64,000 bases of DNA from Dyadobacter luticola (GCF_005860805.1 NZ_VCEJ01000008.1:310001-374000); one strand, 5' to 3'. Shown: positions 1 through 8,644, counted from the stretch's first letter. The notes: generated by a model not told the origin, from the letters alone. Numbers and translations are program-made.

Positions 1-138
1 GAGGTTCTTACCGTTGAAGAGCGGCTTGAAGGCCAGCATGTCGTAGGACTGGGAATTAACATGGTGGTTTAAGAGAAAAATGCTTAATAGTAAGGCTGAC
101 CGTAAAAAAAATATTTTACCGGAGAATAAATGCTTCAT
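1..138 (-). CDS. Secreted DUF1080-like protein, N-terminal fragment
   Basis: An open frame runs from an ATG at 138 to the window edge, giving 46 residues without a stop. Residues 1-29 form a signal peptide (Lys/Arg near the start, then a Leu/Phe-rich core, ending near NSQS). The mature part begins SYDMLAFKPLFNGKNL. The F-x-PLFNGKxL pattern is how the DUF1080 (3-keto-disaccharide hydrolase-like) domain usually starts, so this is probably an exported carbohydrate-active protein. Only the beginning is present, so the family call rests on one motif. Confidence 0.5.
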   Translation of the reverse strand, partial: MKHLFSGKIFFLRSALLLSIFLLNHHVNSQSYDMLAFKPLFNGKNL

Positions 139-277
139 GGGTTTAGGCGATTTGAATGGGGATTGTCAAGTTTTACAATGTAAGAATATCACAGTTCTTC
201 TCCTCGGCAAGCATATATTTATCACCGCTTATAGCATCGGTCTTAATTTTTAACACACTGATCCAATAAAATTTCGA

Positions 278-967
278 ATGAAAAAAGTCCTTCTTGGCTG
301 TGTTTTCCTGGCAGCTATTCATCCGGCTTTCGGCCAAAATCAATCAAATGTTAATGCTGGAATTGACGTGGGCACAGGCTTCAAAAATTCCGCCTGGGCA
401 CCATCTTTACTTTACCACGAAGAGGTGGGCATCGGGAAGCTTAGCTGGCTCAGACTTGGGTTGGGATTACGGGCCTGGGCATATTATGGAGAAGGCGCGA
501 CGCTGTCAAGCAAAGATGAAAGTAACAATCTTTTATTTCGCAAAACTTCTGTCAATGGTGCAAGCTTCGTGGCTGGTTTTAATTTCTGTTTTCCGAGGGT
601 TGATATAGGTATCAACACAGATATAGGCGGTCTGGCGCTCGGTTCAAAACGCAGCGGATTCTACGAAAAGACTACTTCCACTCCTGGTATTGGTGAACTA
701 TTTTATAATACCTGGCTTTCCACTTCGCCTGTGAATTTCGATTTTCTTCCCTTGTTTTTAAAAAATTATAATGGTCAGTCAGAAATATATGCACGGATTT
801 ATCTGTCGAAAAAGATGGGTTTAAAACTGGGATATGTTCTGGGCCAGATTGCTTACAAGACGAATAATGTCAAAGAACGCAAGGTTCTCCTCGATGATAG
901 AGAGCGTCGTGTTTTTGACAGATATAGCTTGCCGTATGCAGCGTTATCCTTTTCTCTGTCTGACTGA
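278..967 (+). CDS. Exported protein of unknown function
   Basis: 229 residues. A signal peptide (about residues 1-19, MKKVLLGCVFLAAIHPAFG, then QNQ) indicates export. The mature part alternates polar and aromatic/hydrophobic residues with many Gly and Tyr and ends in an alternating hydrophobic strand (YAALSFSLSD), which resembles a small outer-membrane beta-barrel. I recognise no family. It stands alone, diverging from the DUF1080-like gene and ending before the rplM promoter. No TAnnTTTG element is evident upstream. Confidence 0.6.
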   Translation: MKKVLLGCVFLAAIHPAFGQNQSNVNAGIDVGTGFKNSAWAPSLLYHEEVGIGKLSWLRLGLGLRAWAYYGEGATLSSKDESNNLLFRKTSVNGASFVAGFNFCFPRVDIGINTDIGGLALGSKRSGFYEKTTSTPGIGELFYNTWLSTSPVNFDFLPLFLKNYNGQSEIYARIYLSKKMGLKLGYVLGQIAYKTNNVKERKVLLDDRERRVFDRYSLPYAALSFSLSD

Positions 968-1047
968 TCGGATACTTTTTTCAGAGAACTTTGCAGAGTT
1001 ACAAATATGCGTAGAGATACCCTAGTGGCGAAATTTCTCAGACATAC

Positions 1048-1078
1048 TTGTTATTCAAATTGTTAAACTCTATATTTG
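1048..1078 (+). promoter_or_regulatory. Bacteroidota-type promoter of rplM-rpsI
   Basis: A TTG at 1048-1050 is followed after 20 nt by TATATTTG at 1071-1078, matching the TTG-N19/20-TAnnTTTG promoter of the primary sigma factor in this phylum. Transcription would begin near 1085, leaving a leader of about 65 nt before rplM. Confidence 0.7.
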
Positions 1079-1151
1079 CACTCCCATTTTGCGATGGGAC
1101 TGTCTTGTTACAGTGTAATTTATTGAAAATCAATTAAATTTTTTGTTAATC

Positions 1152-1595
1152 GTGGATACGTTAAGCTACAAAACCATCTCGGCGAACAAAAACACAGTAA
1201 ACAAGGAGTGGATTGTTGTGGATGCTAAAGATGCAGTTCTTGGTCGTTTGGCCAGTGAAATTGCGAAAATTATCAGAGGCAAACATAAAGCAAGTTACAC
1301 TCCTCATGTGGATTGTGGCGATAACGTAATTGTTATCAACGCCGATAAGATCAAGTTGACCGGTAAGAAAATGACCGACAAAGTGTATGTCCGTCACACA
1401 GGTTACCCAGGAGGTCAACGTTTTCAGACTCCTCGCGAGTTGCTCGAAAAACACCCTGAGCGTGTGATCGAGAAAGCCGTAAAAGGCATGCTTCCAAAGA
1501 ACCGTTTGGGACGTCGTTTATTCACTAACCTGTTTGTTTACGCTGATGCAGAACATCCTCACAGCGCTCAGCAACCTAAACAAATCCAGCTGTAA
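1152..1595 (+). CDS. rplM: Ribosomal protein L13
   Basis: L13 is an early-assembling protein of the 50S subunit. The 147-residue product contains the family core: WIVVDAKDAVLGRLAS near the N-terminus, then VRHTGYPGGQR, and GMLPKNRLGR near the C-terminus. The start is set at GTG 1152 (reads VDTLSYKT). An in-frame TTG at 1143 would add three residues with no support. The gene is followed after 3 nt by rpsI, the usual L13-S9 pair, and both are driven from the promoter at 1048-1078. Confidence 0.95.
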   Translation: MDTLSYKTISANKNTVNKEWIVVDAKDAVLGRLASEIAKIIRGKHKASYTPHVDCGDNVIVINADKIKLTGKKMTDKVYVRHTGYPGGQRFQTPRELLEKHPERVIEKAVKGMLPKNRLGRRLFTNLFVYADAEHPHSAQQPKQIQL

Positions 1596-1598
1596 TTC

Positions 1599-1985
1599 AT
1601 GGAAGTGATCAACACAATTGGCAGAAGAAAAACAGCCGTGGCCCGTATTTATATGACGCCAGGGAAAGGAGATATCAAAGTTAACGGCCGCGATTACAAA
1701 GAATACTTTCCGTTTGAAGTACACCAGATCGTTCTTCAGCAGCCTTTCGCTACGATCAGCGGTGGTAATGGATATGATATCAAAGTAAACGTAAGAGGCG
1801 GTGGGATCTCAGGTCAGGCGGAAGCAATCCGTATGGCAGTTTCCCGCGCACTGTGCGAATACAATGGTGAATTCCGTCCTGCATTGAAAAAAGAAGGATT
1901 TCTTACCCGTGACCCACGTATGGTTGAACGTAAGAAATACGGACGTGCAAAAGCGAGAAGAAGATTCCAGTTCTCGAAACGTTAA
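1599..1985 (+). CDS. rpsI: Ribosomal protein S9
   Basis: S9 belongs to the head of the 30S subunit, and its C-terminal tail reaches the P-site tRNA. The 128-residue protein starts INTIGRRKTAVARIYM and ends in the basic tail KARRRFQFSKR, whose last Lys-Arg is the conserved P-site contact. The central GGGISGQAEAIRMAVSRAL segment is typical. It sits 3 nt downstream of rplM in the same transcript. Confidence 0.97.
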   Translation: MEVINTIGRRKTAVARIYMTPGKGDIKVNGRDYKEYFPFEVHQIVLQQPFATISGGNGYDIKVNVRGGGISGQAEAIRMAVSRALCEYNGEFRPALKKEGFLTRDPRMVERKKYGRAKARRRFQFSKR

Positions 1986-2063
1986 TATTTCGTCCAGACA
2001 GTACTTATCGTGCCCGATGTGCTGTGCTGCGTAATTTCAAAAACATTCTAACATTAATCTGTA

Positions 2064-2885
2064 ATGGCACAATTAGAATATAAAGAACTATTGGATGCAG
2101 GTGTGCACTTTGGCCACCTTACCCGCAAGTGGGATCCACGCATGGCTCCATACATTTTCATGGAGAAAAACGGGATCCACATCATTGACCTGAACAAAAC
2201 ATTGAGCTGCATCAACGACGCTGAGGCTGCGTTGAAGCAAATCGTTCGTTCGGGACGTAAGATCATGTTTGTTGCTACTAAAAAACAAGCGCAGGAAATC
2301 GTAACAGAAGAGGCAAAACGCCTTAAAATGCCTTACGTGACCGATCGCTGGTTGGGTGGTATGCTCACAAACTTTGGCACAATTCGCAAGTCTTTGAAAA
2401 AAATGCAGACTCTTGAGAAGATGCTGAAAGACGAAACCACGGTTAGCAATATTGCGAAAAGAGAACGCCTGATGCTTACACGTGAAAAGGACAAACTGGA
2501 AAGAGTACTAGGTGGTGTAGCGGACCTTACTCGCCTTCCAGCCGCACTTTTCATCGTTGATGTAAAACGCGAGCACATTGCGGTTGCAGAAGCAAAAAGA
2601 TTGAACATCCCCATCTTTGCGATCTGCGATACCAACTCAAACCCAGAACTTGTTGACTTCCCAATCCCAAGCAATGATGATGCGTACAAAGCCATTTCAT
2701 TGATCACTTTGGCGATCGGAAAAGCGATCGAAGAAGGTTTGATGGAACGCAAACAAGATAAAGACGATCAGCGCATGGTTGAGGAAGAAGAAGCCAAACG
2801 TCAGGTTGACAAAGGCAATGAGGAAGCAGCTGCACCACGTGCAGAAGTAGCTCCTGAGGTAGTAGCTGAAAGTGATGAAGAATAA
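2064..2885 (+). CDS. rpsB: Ribosomal protein S2
   Basis: S2 binds the 30S back near the platform together with S1. The 273-residue protein shows the family signature: the N-terminal LLDAGVHFGHLTRKWDPRM, VTDRWLGGMLTNF in the middle, and AICDTNSNPELVDFPIPSND near residues 190-210. The last 50 residues are an acidic Glu/Ala-rich tail, longer than in E. coli and common in this phylum. It precedes tsf, the near-universal rpsB-tsf pair, but a strong terminator-like hairpin lies between them. Confidence 0.97.
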   Translation: MAQLEYKELLDAGVHFGHLTRKWDPRMAPYIFMEKNGIHIIDLNKTLSCINDAEAALKQIVRSGRKIMFVATKKQAQEIVTEEAKRLKMPYVTDRWLGGMLTNFGTIRKSLKKMQTLEKMLKDETTVSNIAKRERLMLTREKDKLERVLGGVADLTRLPAALFIVDVKREHIAVAEAKRLNIPIFAICDTNSNPELVDFPIPSNDDAYKAISLITLAIGKAIEEGLMERKQDKDDQRMVEEEEAKRQVDKGNEEAAAPRAEVAPEVVAESDEE

Positions 2886-2945
2886 AAACTAGGGCGATAT
2901 GGCTGGGGTTTCCAAATCCACGTGTTGTATCTGATTAGATAAAAA

Positions 2946-2982
2946 TAGCCCATAGCCGTTTTGCTATGGGCTATCATTTTTT
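2946..2982 (+). terminator. Hairpin terminator or attenuator between rpsB and tsf
   Basis: An 11-bp perfect stem (TAGCCCATAGC with GCTATGGGCTA, 6-nt loop) is followed by TCATTTTTT. It has the form of an intrinsic terminator. Since rpsB and tsf are normally cotranscribed, it may act as a partial terminator that sets the S2:EF-Ts ratio. Confidence 0.75.
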
Positions 2983-3012
2983 AAGGACCATTCATTTCAT
3001 TTAAATAAAATC

Positions 3013-3849
3013 ATGGCAATTACCGCACAAGATGTAAACAAACTCCGCCAAATGACTGGCGCGGGCATGATGGATTGTAAAAAAGCGCTTCAGGAGGCTG
3101 ACGGCGACTTCGAACAAGCTGTTGATATTCTTCGCAAACAAGGACAGAAAGTAGCTGCGAAACGCGCTGATAACGCAGTTTCGGAAGGAACAGTACTGGT
3201 GAAAATCAGCGCTGACGGAACAAATGGTAAACTGGTAGCACTGGCTTGCGAAACTGAGCCGGTTTCCAATGTAGAAGATTTTAAAAACCTTGCTCAGAGC
3301 ATTCTCGACAAAGCTGTTGCCGATGATATCGCTGACAAGGATGCTTTGCTGGCTGCTACGCTCGAAGACGGTCGTCCGGTGAGCGAGCACATCGTTGATT
3401 TGGTAGGTAAATTGGGAGAGAAACTGGAAATCACTTCTTACGAAAATGTAACGGCTGACCAGGTTGTTCCTTACATTCACTCAAATGGTAAACTGGGCGT
3501 TCTGGTAGCATTTGATGGCGTAAACGGAACCGATGTAAACGAGTTGGGTAAAGATGTGGCGATGCAGATCGCTGCAATGAAGCCGATCGCTCTGGATAAA
3601 GACGGTGTAGATTCAGCGACTGTTGAGCGTGAAATTGAAGTGGGTAAAGAGCAGGCGAGAGCAGAAGGCAAGCCAGAAGCAATGTTAGAAAAAATTGCGC
3701 AGGGTAAGCTTCAAAAATTCTACAAAGACAACACCTTGTTGAACCAGGAGTTTGTAAAAGATTCTTCTTTGACCATCCGTCAGCTTTTGGAAAAAACGGC
3801 CAAAGGCTTAACAGTGAAGTCCTTTAAGCGTATAGCAATCGGAGGATAG
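3013..3849 (+). CDS. tsf: Elongation factor Ts
   Basis: EF-Ts is the guanine-nucleotide exchange factor for EF-Tu (tuf lies at 44.7 kb). The 278-residue protein has the N-terminal UBA-like domain (VNKLRQMTGAGMMDCKKAL, residues 8-26) and the core domain with VAMQIAAMKPIALD and GKLQKFYKDNTLLNQEFVKD. One feature is odd: at residues 80-84 it reads E-T-E-P-V, where most EF-Ts have E-T-D-F-V. The Asp-Phe pair in E. coli inserts into EF-Tu to expel Mg2+. The family assignment is secure, and the motif change is described as a finding. Confidence 0.96.
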   Translation: MAITAQDVNKLRQMTGAGMMDCKKALQEADGDFEQAVDILRKQGQKVAAKRADNAVSEGTVLVKISADGTNGKLVALACETEPVSNVEDFKNLAQSILDKAVADDIADKDALLAATLEDGRPVSEHIVDLVGKLGEKLEITSYENVTADQVVPYIHSNGKLGVLVAFDGVNGTDVNELGKDVAMQIAAMKPIALDKDGVDSATVEREIEVGKEQARAEGKPEAMLEKIAQGKLQKFYKDNTLLNQEFVKDSSLTIRQLLEKTAKGLTVKSFKRIAIGG

Positions 3850-3874
3850 TAAATTCCGTAATAAATTAATATCG

Positions 3875-3915
3875 ACAACGCCTGGTATCTATTTGTATAC
3901 CAGGCGTTGTTTTTT
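3875..3915 (+). terminator. Intrinsic terminator of tsf
   Basis: A 14-bp stem (ACAACGCCTGGTAT pairing with ATACCAGGCGTTGT, 8-nt loop) is followed directly by a T run. This is a clear rho-independent terminator closing the rpsB-tsf unit. Confidence 0.9.
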
Positions 3916-3983
3916 AATATTTACAAGAAATTAATTCACCCTTTTCTTTTTTTACCACACTATCAGTGATATTCCAGCGAAGA

Positions 3984-4574
3984 ATGACTGACCAAACAGC
4001 CCACACTTTTATAGTGTCGCACACTGCATCTGACGAAGAATTAGTAAGACTTTTTATAGAAACAGGTGACAACAGGCATTTCGAAAAACTTTACGAGCGC
4101 TACGCTTATAAAGTGTACAAAAAGTGCCGGACTCTGACCGGGGATTCTTCCAAAGCCGAAGACATTACCCAGGATGTTTTTCTGAAACTGATGTTCAAAA
4201 TGAACACATTCAAGAAAGGCGCCAAATTCTCAACGTGGCTTTTCACCATCACCCACAACCATTGCCGGGACCTTGTCCGGATTAGTAAAAGGCGCGTCGT
4301 GCTCGTTAACGAAGCAGGTGCCGACCTGGTGGACGAATCGGATCTACACAATATTTTCGGGACGGACGAAATCGATACCGGAAAATTCAAGATAGCTATC
4401 ACGCAACTCAGCCTGGAAGAAAAGGCGATTATTTATCTTAAATATCTGGAAAATAAGACAATACGCGACATTGCAGATATTTTTGATACCACAGAATCGG
4501 CCGTGAAAATGCGGCTGATGCGGTCGCGGGAAAAGCTCAGGAAGCAATATCTTCACATGATTCTCTTCGGGTGA
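3984..4574 (+). CDS. ECF-family RNA polymerase sigma factor
   Basis: A 196-residue sigma-70 family protein lacking regions 1 and 3. Region 2 spans about residues 30-100 (FEKLYERYAYKVYKKC, AEDITQDVFLKLM, FSTWLFTITHNHCRD), and region 4 about 135-190 (LSLEEKAIIYLKYLENKTIRDIAD, then the helix-turn-helix TESAVKMRLMRSREKLRK). ATG 3984 is preferred to an in-frame GTG at 3966. No anti-sigma gene is adjacent; the next gene is a DUF3078 protein. Its target promoters cannot be told from the window. Confidence 0.9.
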   Translation: MTDQTAHTFIVSHTASDEELVRLFIETGDNRHFEKLYERYAYKVYKKCRTLTGDSSKAEDITQDVFLKLMFKMNTFKKGAKFSTWLFTITHNHCRDLVRISKRRVVLVNEAGADLVDESDLHNIFGTDEIDTGKFKIAITQLSLEEKAIIYLKYLENKTIRDIADIFDTTESAVKMRLMRSREKLRKQYLHMILFG

Positions 4575-4681
4575 TCCTTCGAAGTGTTTAAAAAAATGCT
4601 TTACTTTAAGTCCTCTCTCTTTCATCAGATTCATATTTTAGCCTGAAGACGTCATGATCCGATACACTAAAACTGTTGAAA

Positions 4682-5611
4682 ATGAGAGACTTACTACTTA
4701 GAATCTCTACATTACTCTGCGCTTTTATTCTTCTGCCAGGTAGCTACGCATTTTCCCAAAATGTTGATCTGTCCAATTCCCTCAATGCCGGCCGGCTCAA
4801 AACCGCCAACGATACCACCTGGAAAAAGATCGAGTTCGGTGCGAACCTGAACCAGGGATCATTCAGCTCCAACTGGACGGGCGGCGGGGTAAATTCTGTT
4901 GCGTTAGGCTTGTTTTTCAATGCATTAAATGAAAAAAGGAGAGGCAAAAATTCCTGGCGAAACGATTTTCAATCACAATATGGCGTTGTCAGAAATAAGG
5001 GGCAGCAAAGCAGAAAGAATGTTGACCGGATATTTTTTGATACCAAATACAACCGTGAGCTGACCGCAAAGTGGAGCCTTTTTGCCAATGTTAACTTCCT
5101 GTCGCAGTTCAGTCCCGGATTTAAATATTCTTCCAATGCCGATACTGCGGTGATCAAGGACAAAGTTTCCGGATTTTTGTCGCCTGCATATCTTACCGAA
5201 GCAATCGGTATTGAGTATCGGCCGGCACCTTACTTCTTTGTAGATCTGGCGCCTGGTGCGCTCCGTCAGACGATTGTGATCGATACGGATTTGTATGTTA
5301 ACACACCCGACCAAAAAAATTACGGCGTGCCGATCGGTAAGAAGGTGCGGACGGAGGCAGCATTGATACAGGTAGTGGCCAATTTTGACAAGGATATCGC
5401 CAAGAATGTTAACCTGAAATTCAGATACCTGATGTATTCCAGCTTTAAACATCCGCTGAACATTGACAACCGTCTGGATGCCCAGTTGACTGCGAAAATC
5501 AACAAATATGTAAATGTGAATCTGGGCGCGATCGTGGTGTATGATCAGGACCAGAGCAATGAGATACAATTCGCTCAGGGCCTGAGCATCGGGTTTTTAT
5601 ATTCTCTTTAA
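4682..5611 (+). CDS. DUF3078 family exported protein
   Basis: 309 residues from ATG 4682 (an upstream TTG at 4676 adds only two residues). Residues 1-23 form a signal peptide ending near YAFSQN. The mature part contains WKKIEFGANLNQGSFSSNW followed by TGGGVNSVALG, the hallmark of DUF3078, a Bacteroidota family of predicted outer-membrane beta-barrels. The C-terminus ends in an alternating strand (GLSIGFLYSL). The function is not established. It follows the sigma factor after about 110 nt, so it could be a regulatory target, but this is only positional. Confidence 0.75.
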   Translation: MRDLLLRISTLLCAFILLPGSYAFSQNVDLSNSLNAGRLKTANDTTWKKIEFGANLNQGSFSSNWTGGGVNSVALGLFFNALNEKRRGKNSWRNDFQSQYGVVRNKGQQSRKNVDRIFFDTKYNRELTAKWSLFANVNFLSQFSPGFKYSSNADTAVIKDKVSGFLSPAYLTEAIGIEYRPAPYFFVDLAPGALRQTIVIDTDLYVNTPDQKNYGVPIGKKVRTEAALIQVVANFDKDIAKNVNLKFRYLMYSSFKHPLNIDNRLDAQLTAKINKYVNVNLGAIVVYDQDQSNEIQFAQGLSIGFLYSL

Positions 5612-5638
5612 CGTTCGTTCAACTAACCTCAACTTGTT

Positions 5639-5965
5639 ATGCTACAGGAATTTAAAACCTTTATCGCCCAGGGTAATGTGCTCGACCTGGCAGTCGGTGT
5701 TGTCATTGGTGCCGCATTTGGAAAGATCACAACTTCTCTCGTGGAAGACATTATTAACCCAATCCTCGGTCTGCTGATCGGTGGCGTGGACTTTACGCAG
5801 CTCAAAATTGTCCTCAAAGAAGCAGTCGGAAAAACGCCGGAAGTGGCTGTGAAATATGGTAATTTTATCCAGGTACTGATCCAGTTTATCATCATTGCCT
5901 GGGTGATTTTCATGATCGTCAAGCTGGCTAACAGATTGAGAATTTCGGAATCGCTTAAGAAATAA
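5639..5965 (+). CDS. mscL: Large-conductance mechanosensitive channel
   Basis: MscL is the inner-membrane pentameric channel that opens under high membrane tension and protects against hypo-osmotic shock. The 108-residue protein has the typical N-terminal amphipathic helix and TM1 (FIAQGNVLDLAVGVVIGAAF, then GKITTSLVEDIINP), a periplasmic loop, and TM2 (FIQVLIQFIIIAWVIFMIVK). It stops soon after TM2 (ANRLRISESLKK) and so lacks the cytoplasmic helix that in E. coli MscL (136 residues) forms the C-terminal bundle. Confidence 0.93.
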   Translation: MLQEFKTFIAQGNVLDLAVGVVIGAAFGKITTSLVEDIINPILGLLIGGVDFTQLKIVLKEAVGKTPEVAVKYGNFIQVLIQFIIIAWVIFMIVKLANRLRISESLKK

Positions 5966-5993
5966 AAAGTAAGATTGAAGACTAATTTTGCAG

Positions 5994-6023
5994 CGGAGGC
6001 ATCTTCAAAATGCCTCCGTTTTT
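5994..6023 (+). terminator. Intrinsic terminator of mscL
   Basis: A 9-bp stem (CGGAGGCAT with ATGCCTCCG, 7-nt loop) is followed by a T run. An ATG at 6010 that opens the murD frame lies inside the 3' arm of this stem, which argues against that codon as the murD start. Confidence 0.85.
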
Positions 6024-6117
6024 ATTACGTTTAATTAAATCCGAAGTCCGCAAAATTTTCTTCAAAAGATTTACCTTCGTAGTCTGCGTAGGTTGTTCCA
6101 CGTTTAACTCAGAATTT

Positions 6118-7464
6118 GTGCAAAAAAAGGTCGTTATCCTGGGCGGCGGGGAAAGTGGTGCTGGGGCTGCTATTCTTGCTCAATCCAAAGGTTTTTCTGT
6201 TTTTCTATCTGACAAAGGTCAAATTCATCAGAAATATATTGATGTCCTGGTCGCGGAAAACATCCCTTACGAGCAGGGCCAGCATACCGAAGATTCCATC
6301 CTGGACGCCGATCTGGTTGTAAAAAGTCCGGGTATCCCGGATACTGTTCCGCTGATTGTGAAGCTGCGCGAAAAAGGCGTGGAAGTGATCTCGGAAATAG
6401 AATTTGCCTCGCGGTATACTCAGGCCAAATTAATCGCCATCACAGGTAGCAACGGAAAAACGACCACGACGCTGCTAACTTACCACATTCTTAAAACCGC
6501 TGGCTTGAATGTTGGTCTGGCCGGAAATATCGGCGACAGCTTTGCCTTGCAGGTTGCTGAGAATCGGTTCGATTATTATGTATTGGAAATCAGTAGTTTC
6601 CAGCTCGACAACATTGTCAGTTTCCATCCCAACATTTCAGTTATCCTAAACATTACCCCCGATCACCTCGATCGTTACGGGTATGATTTCCAGAATTATA
6701 TTGATTCAAAATTCAACATTATCCGTAACCAGACTTCGGAGGATCATCTGATCTATTTTGAAGAAAGTGAAGTAATTCAAATGGAATTAGCCAAAAGAAA
6801 ACCGGCGGTAAGTTTGTCGGGCATTTCGTTGGAAATCACATTGCAGCAGGGCGCATACCTCTCAAACGGTGTGCTAACCGCAGACATTCAGGACCGTTTT
6901 TTTGAAATACCATTTGATGAGCTACCTATCAAGGGGCCGCATAATGCCATCAATGCGCTGGCGGCGATTTCGGTTGCGAAGTTGCTGGACATTGAGAATG
7001 ATAAAATCGTAGCAGGTTTAAAATCCTTTACAAACGCGCCTCACCGCCTGGAAGAAGTAGAAGTAATTGGGGGTGTCACTTATATTAACGATTCCAAAGC
7101 TACCAATGTTGATTCGGTGTTTTACGCGCTGGGAAGTTTCGACAAACCGGTGATTTTGATTGCAGGCGGCGTCGATAAAGGCAATGATTACAGTCAGATT
7201 GAAGAGCTCGTACGAAATAAAGTGAAGGGGTTGGTTGTTTTAAGTAAAGATGCGGACAAGCTGCAAAGCTATTTTTCAAGCATTGTTCCGCAGATATACA
7301 TTACCCAGGATGTCCAGGATGCAGTTAATAAGGGAAAAGAGTGGGGCTTAGTGGGCGACATTGTGTTGCTGTCGCCAGCCTGCGCGAGTTTCGATTTGTT
7401 TAAAAACTACGAAGATCGCGGCGAAAAATTCAAGGCGGCTGTCAGAAATCTAGTTAATCCTTAA
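6118..7464 (+). CDS. murD: UDP-N-acetylmuramoylalanine-D-glutamate ligase
   Basis: MurD adds D-glutamate to UDP-MurNAc-L-Ala in the cytoplasmic phase of peptidoglycan synthesis. The frame is open from 6010, but family similarity begins at GTG 6118 (VQKKVVILGGGESGAGAA), giving 448 residues, the normal length. The N-terminal Rossmann-like domain is followed by the ATP-binding GSNGKTTTT (about residue 110), NITPDHLDRYG in the central domain, and FTNAPHRLEEV and NDSKATNVDS of the C-terminal ligase domain. It opens the division/wall operon and is separated from mscL by a terminator. Confidence 0.95.
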   Translation: MQKKVVILGGGESGAGAAILAQSKGFSVFLSDKGQIHQKYIDVLVAENIPYEQGQHTEDSILDADLVVKSPGIPDTVPLIVKLREKGVEVISEIEFASRYTQAKLIAITGSNGKTTTTLLTYHILKTAGLNVGLAGNIGDSFALQVAENRFDYYVLEISSFQLDNIVSFHPNISVILNITPDHLDRYGYDFQNYIDSKFNIIRNQTSEDHLIYFEESEVIQMELAKRKPAVSLSGISLEITLQQGAYLSNGVLTADIQDRFFEIPFDELPIKGPHNAINALAAISVAKLLDIENDKIVAGLKSFTNAPHRLEEVEVIGGVTYINDSKATNVDSVFYALGSFDKPVILIAGGVDKGNDYSQIEELVRNKVKGLVVLSKDADKLQSYFSSIVPQIYITQDVQDAVNKGKEWGLVGDIVLLSPACASFDLFKNYEDRGEKFKAAVRNLVNP

Positions 7465-7479
7465 TTATCAATATTGCCC

Positions 7480-8643
7480 GTGGATATCAACACCGATTTC
7501 TTGCAAAAGTCGAAGGACACCCAGGCATGGTTTGCCAAAAGTCTTAAAGGTGATCCCTGGATCTGGGGGATTTGCATAATCATGCTGCTCTGGAGCATTG
7601 TGGTGGTGTACAGCGCCAGTGTGAAGGACGCGTACAGCCAGATGGACGGGAACACGGAATACTATCTGTACAAACACGTGATGCTTTGTGCGGTTTCGCT
7701 GGTTGTCATGTTTTTCGTGCACCGAATCCCTTATATCAAATTCGTGTATGTGACGCGGCTGGCGGTTTGGAGCTCGATCGTGCTGCTGATTTTTACCATG
7801 TTTTTCGGTACGTCGGTGAATGATGCGGCGAGGTGGATCGAGATACCGGTGATCGGGCAGCGTTTTCAGCCTTCGGAGTGGGCCAAAGTGGCTTTGATCG
7901 CGCATTTATCCCTCATTTTGGCACGGCACATCAAAGGCGGCTGGAATACCCGGGAGCTTTTTATGGAGCCGCTTTCGCTGGTCGGCGTGGTTTGCGGGCT
8001 TATTTTTACAAGTAATGTTTCTACCGCGGTCATGCTGGCGGGTATTTGTTTTCTGCTGATGTTCGTCGGAAAAGTGCCGATACATTATCTGCTTTTTACA
8101 GCATTGGGCCTCGTATTTTTTGCTACGATCGCCATTTTGCTCAACTCTACACAAAGGGCCGGAACTGCTCAGAACCGTATCTCCGCTTTTTTTGATAAAG
8201 ACGTGGTGGTGTACCAGTCACAACAATCCTACATGGCAATGGCGCGGGGCGGATTGTATGGTGAAGGTGTGGCGAAAAGCCGGCAAAGAAGGTTTTTGCC
8301 GGAGCCTCAGAAAGATTTTATTTTTGCCGTGGCCGTGGAAGAATACGGAACATTGGGCGGTACCATACTGATTGTTTTTTACCTGATCCTGCTTTACAGG
8401 GGATTAAAAGCCATCGAAGCTACCAAGCGACCTTTCGGCGGGCTGCTGTCTGCCGGACTTACCTTTGTGGTGGTCAGCCAGGCATTTTCGGCGATGGCGG
8501 TGACGGTAGGGCTGGTGCCGGTGACGGGGCAGACATTGCCATTTTTTAGTCAGGGAGGAACTTCGCTGATCTTTACGGGCATTGCCATGGGCATGATCCT
8601 GAGTGTAAGCCGCGGCGAAATTGCTGAAGAGAAACGCATTTGA
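7480..8643 (+). CDS. ftsW: FtsW, SEDS-family peptidoglycan glycosyltransferase
   Basis: FtsW polymerises lipid II at the division septum together with a class B PBP. The 387-residue polytopic protein has about ten membrane segments and SEDS signatures: FQPSEWAKVALI, PEPQKDFIFAVAVEEYG and PVTGQTLPFFSQGGTSLI. The start is placed at GTG 7480, 15 nt after murD; no nearby ATG exists and an in-frame TTG at 7474 adds only two residues. Its place between murD and murG supports ftsW over rodA. Confidence 0.93.
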   Translation: MDINTDFLQKSKDTQAWFAKSLKGDPWIWGICIIMLLWSIVVVYSASVKDAYSQMDGNTEYYLYKHVMLCAVSLVVMFFVHRIPYIKFVYVTRLAVWSSIVLLIFTMFFGTSVNDAARWIEIPVIGQRFQPSEWAKVALIAHLSLILARHIKGGWNTRELFMEPLSLVGVVCGLIFTSNVSTAVMLAGICFLLMFVGKVPIHYLLFTALGLVFFATIAILLNSTQRAGTAQNRISAFFDKDVVVYQSQQSYMAMARGGLYGEGVAKSRQRRFLPEPQKDFIFAVAVEEYGTLGGTILIVFYLILLYRGLKAIEATKRPFGGLLSAGLTFVVVSQAFSAMAVTVGLVPVTGQTLPFFSQGGTSLIFTGIAMGMILSVSRGEIAEEKRI

Positions 8644-8644
8644 A

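Noticed and set aside
4973..5569. A 198-codon - strand frame opposite the DUF3078 gene
   Set aside because: It fully overlaps a recognisable family on the other strand and has no family resemblance of its own.
6010..6117. N-terminal extension of MurD from ATG 6010
   Set aside because: The ATG lies in the 3' arm of the mscL terminator and the 36 extra residues have no similarity to MurD, which begins at GTG 6118.
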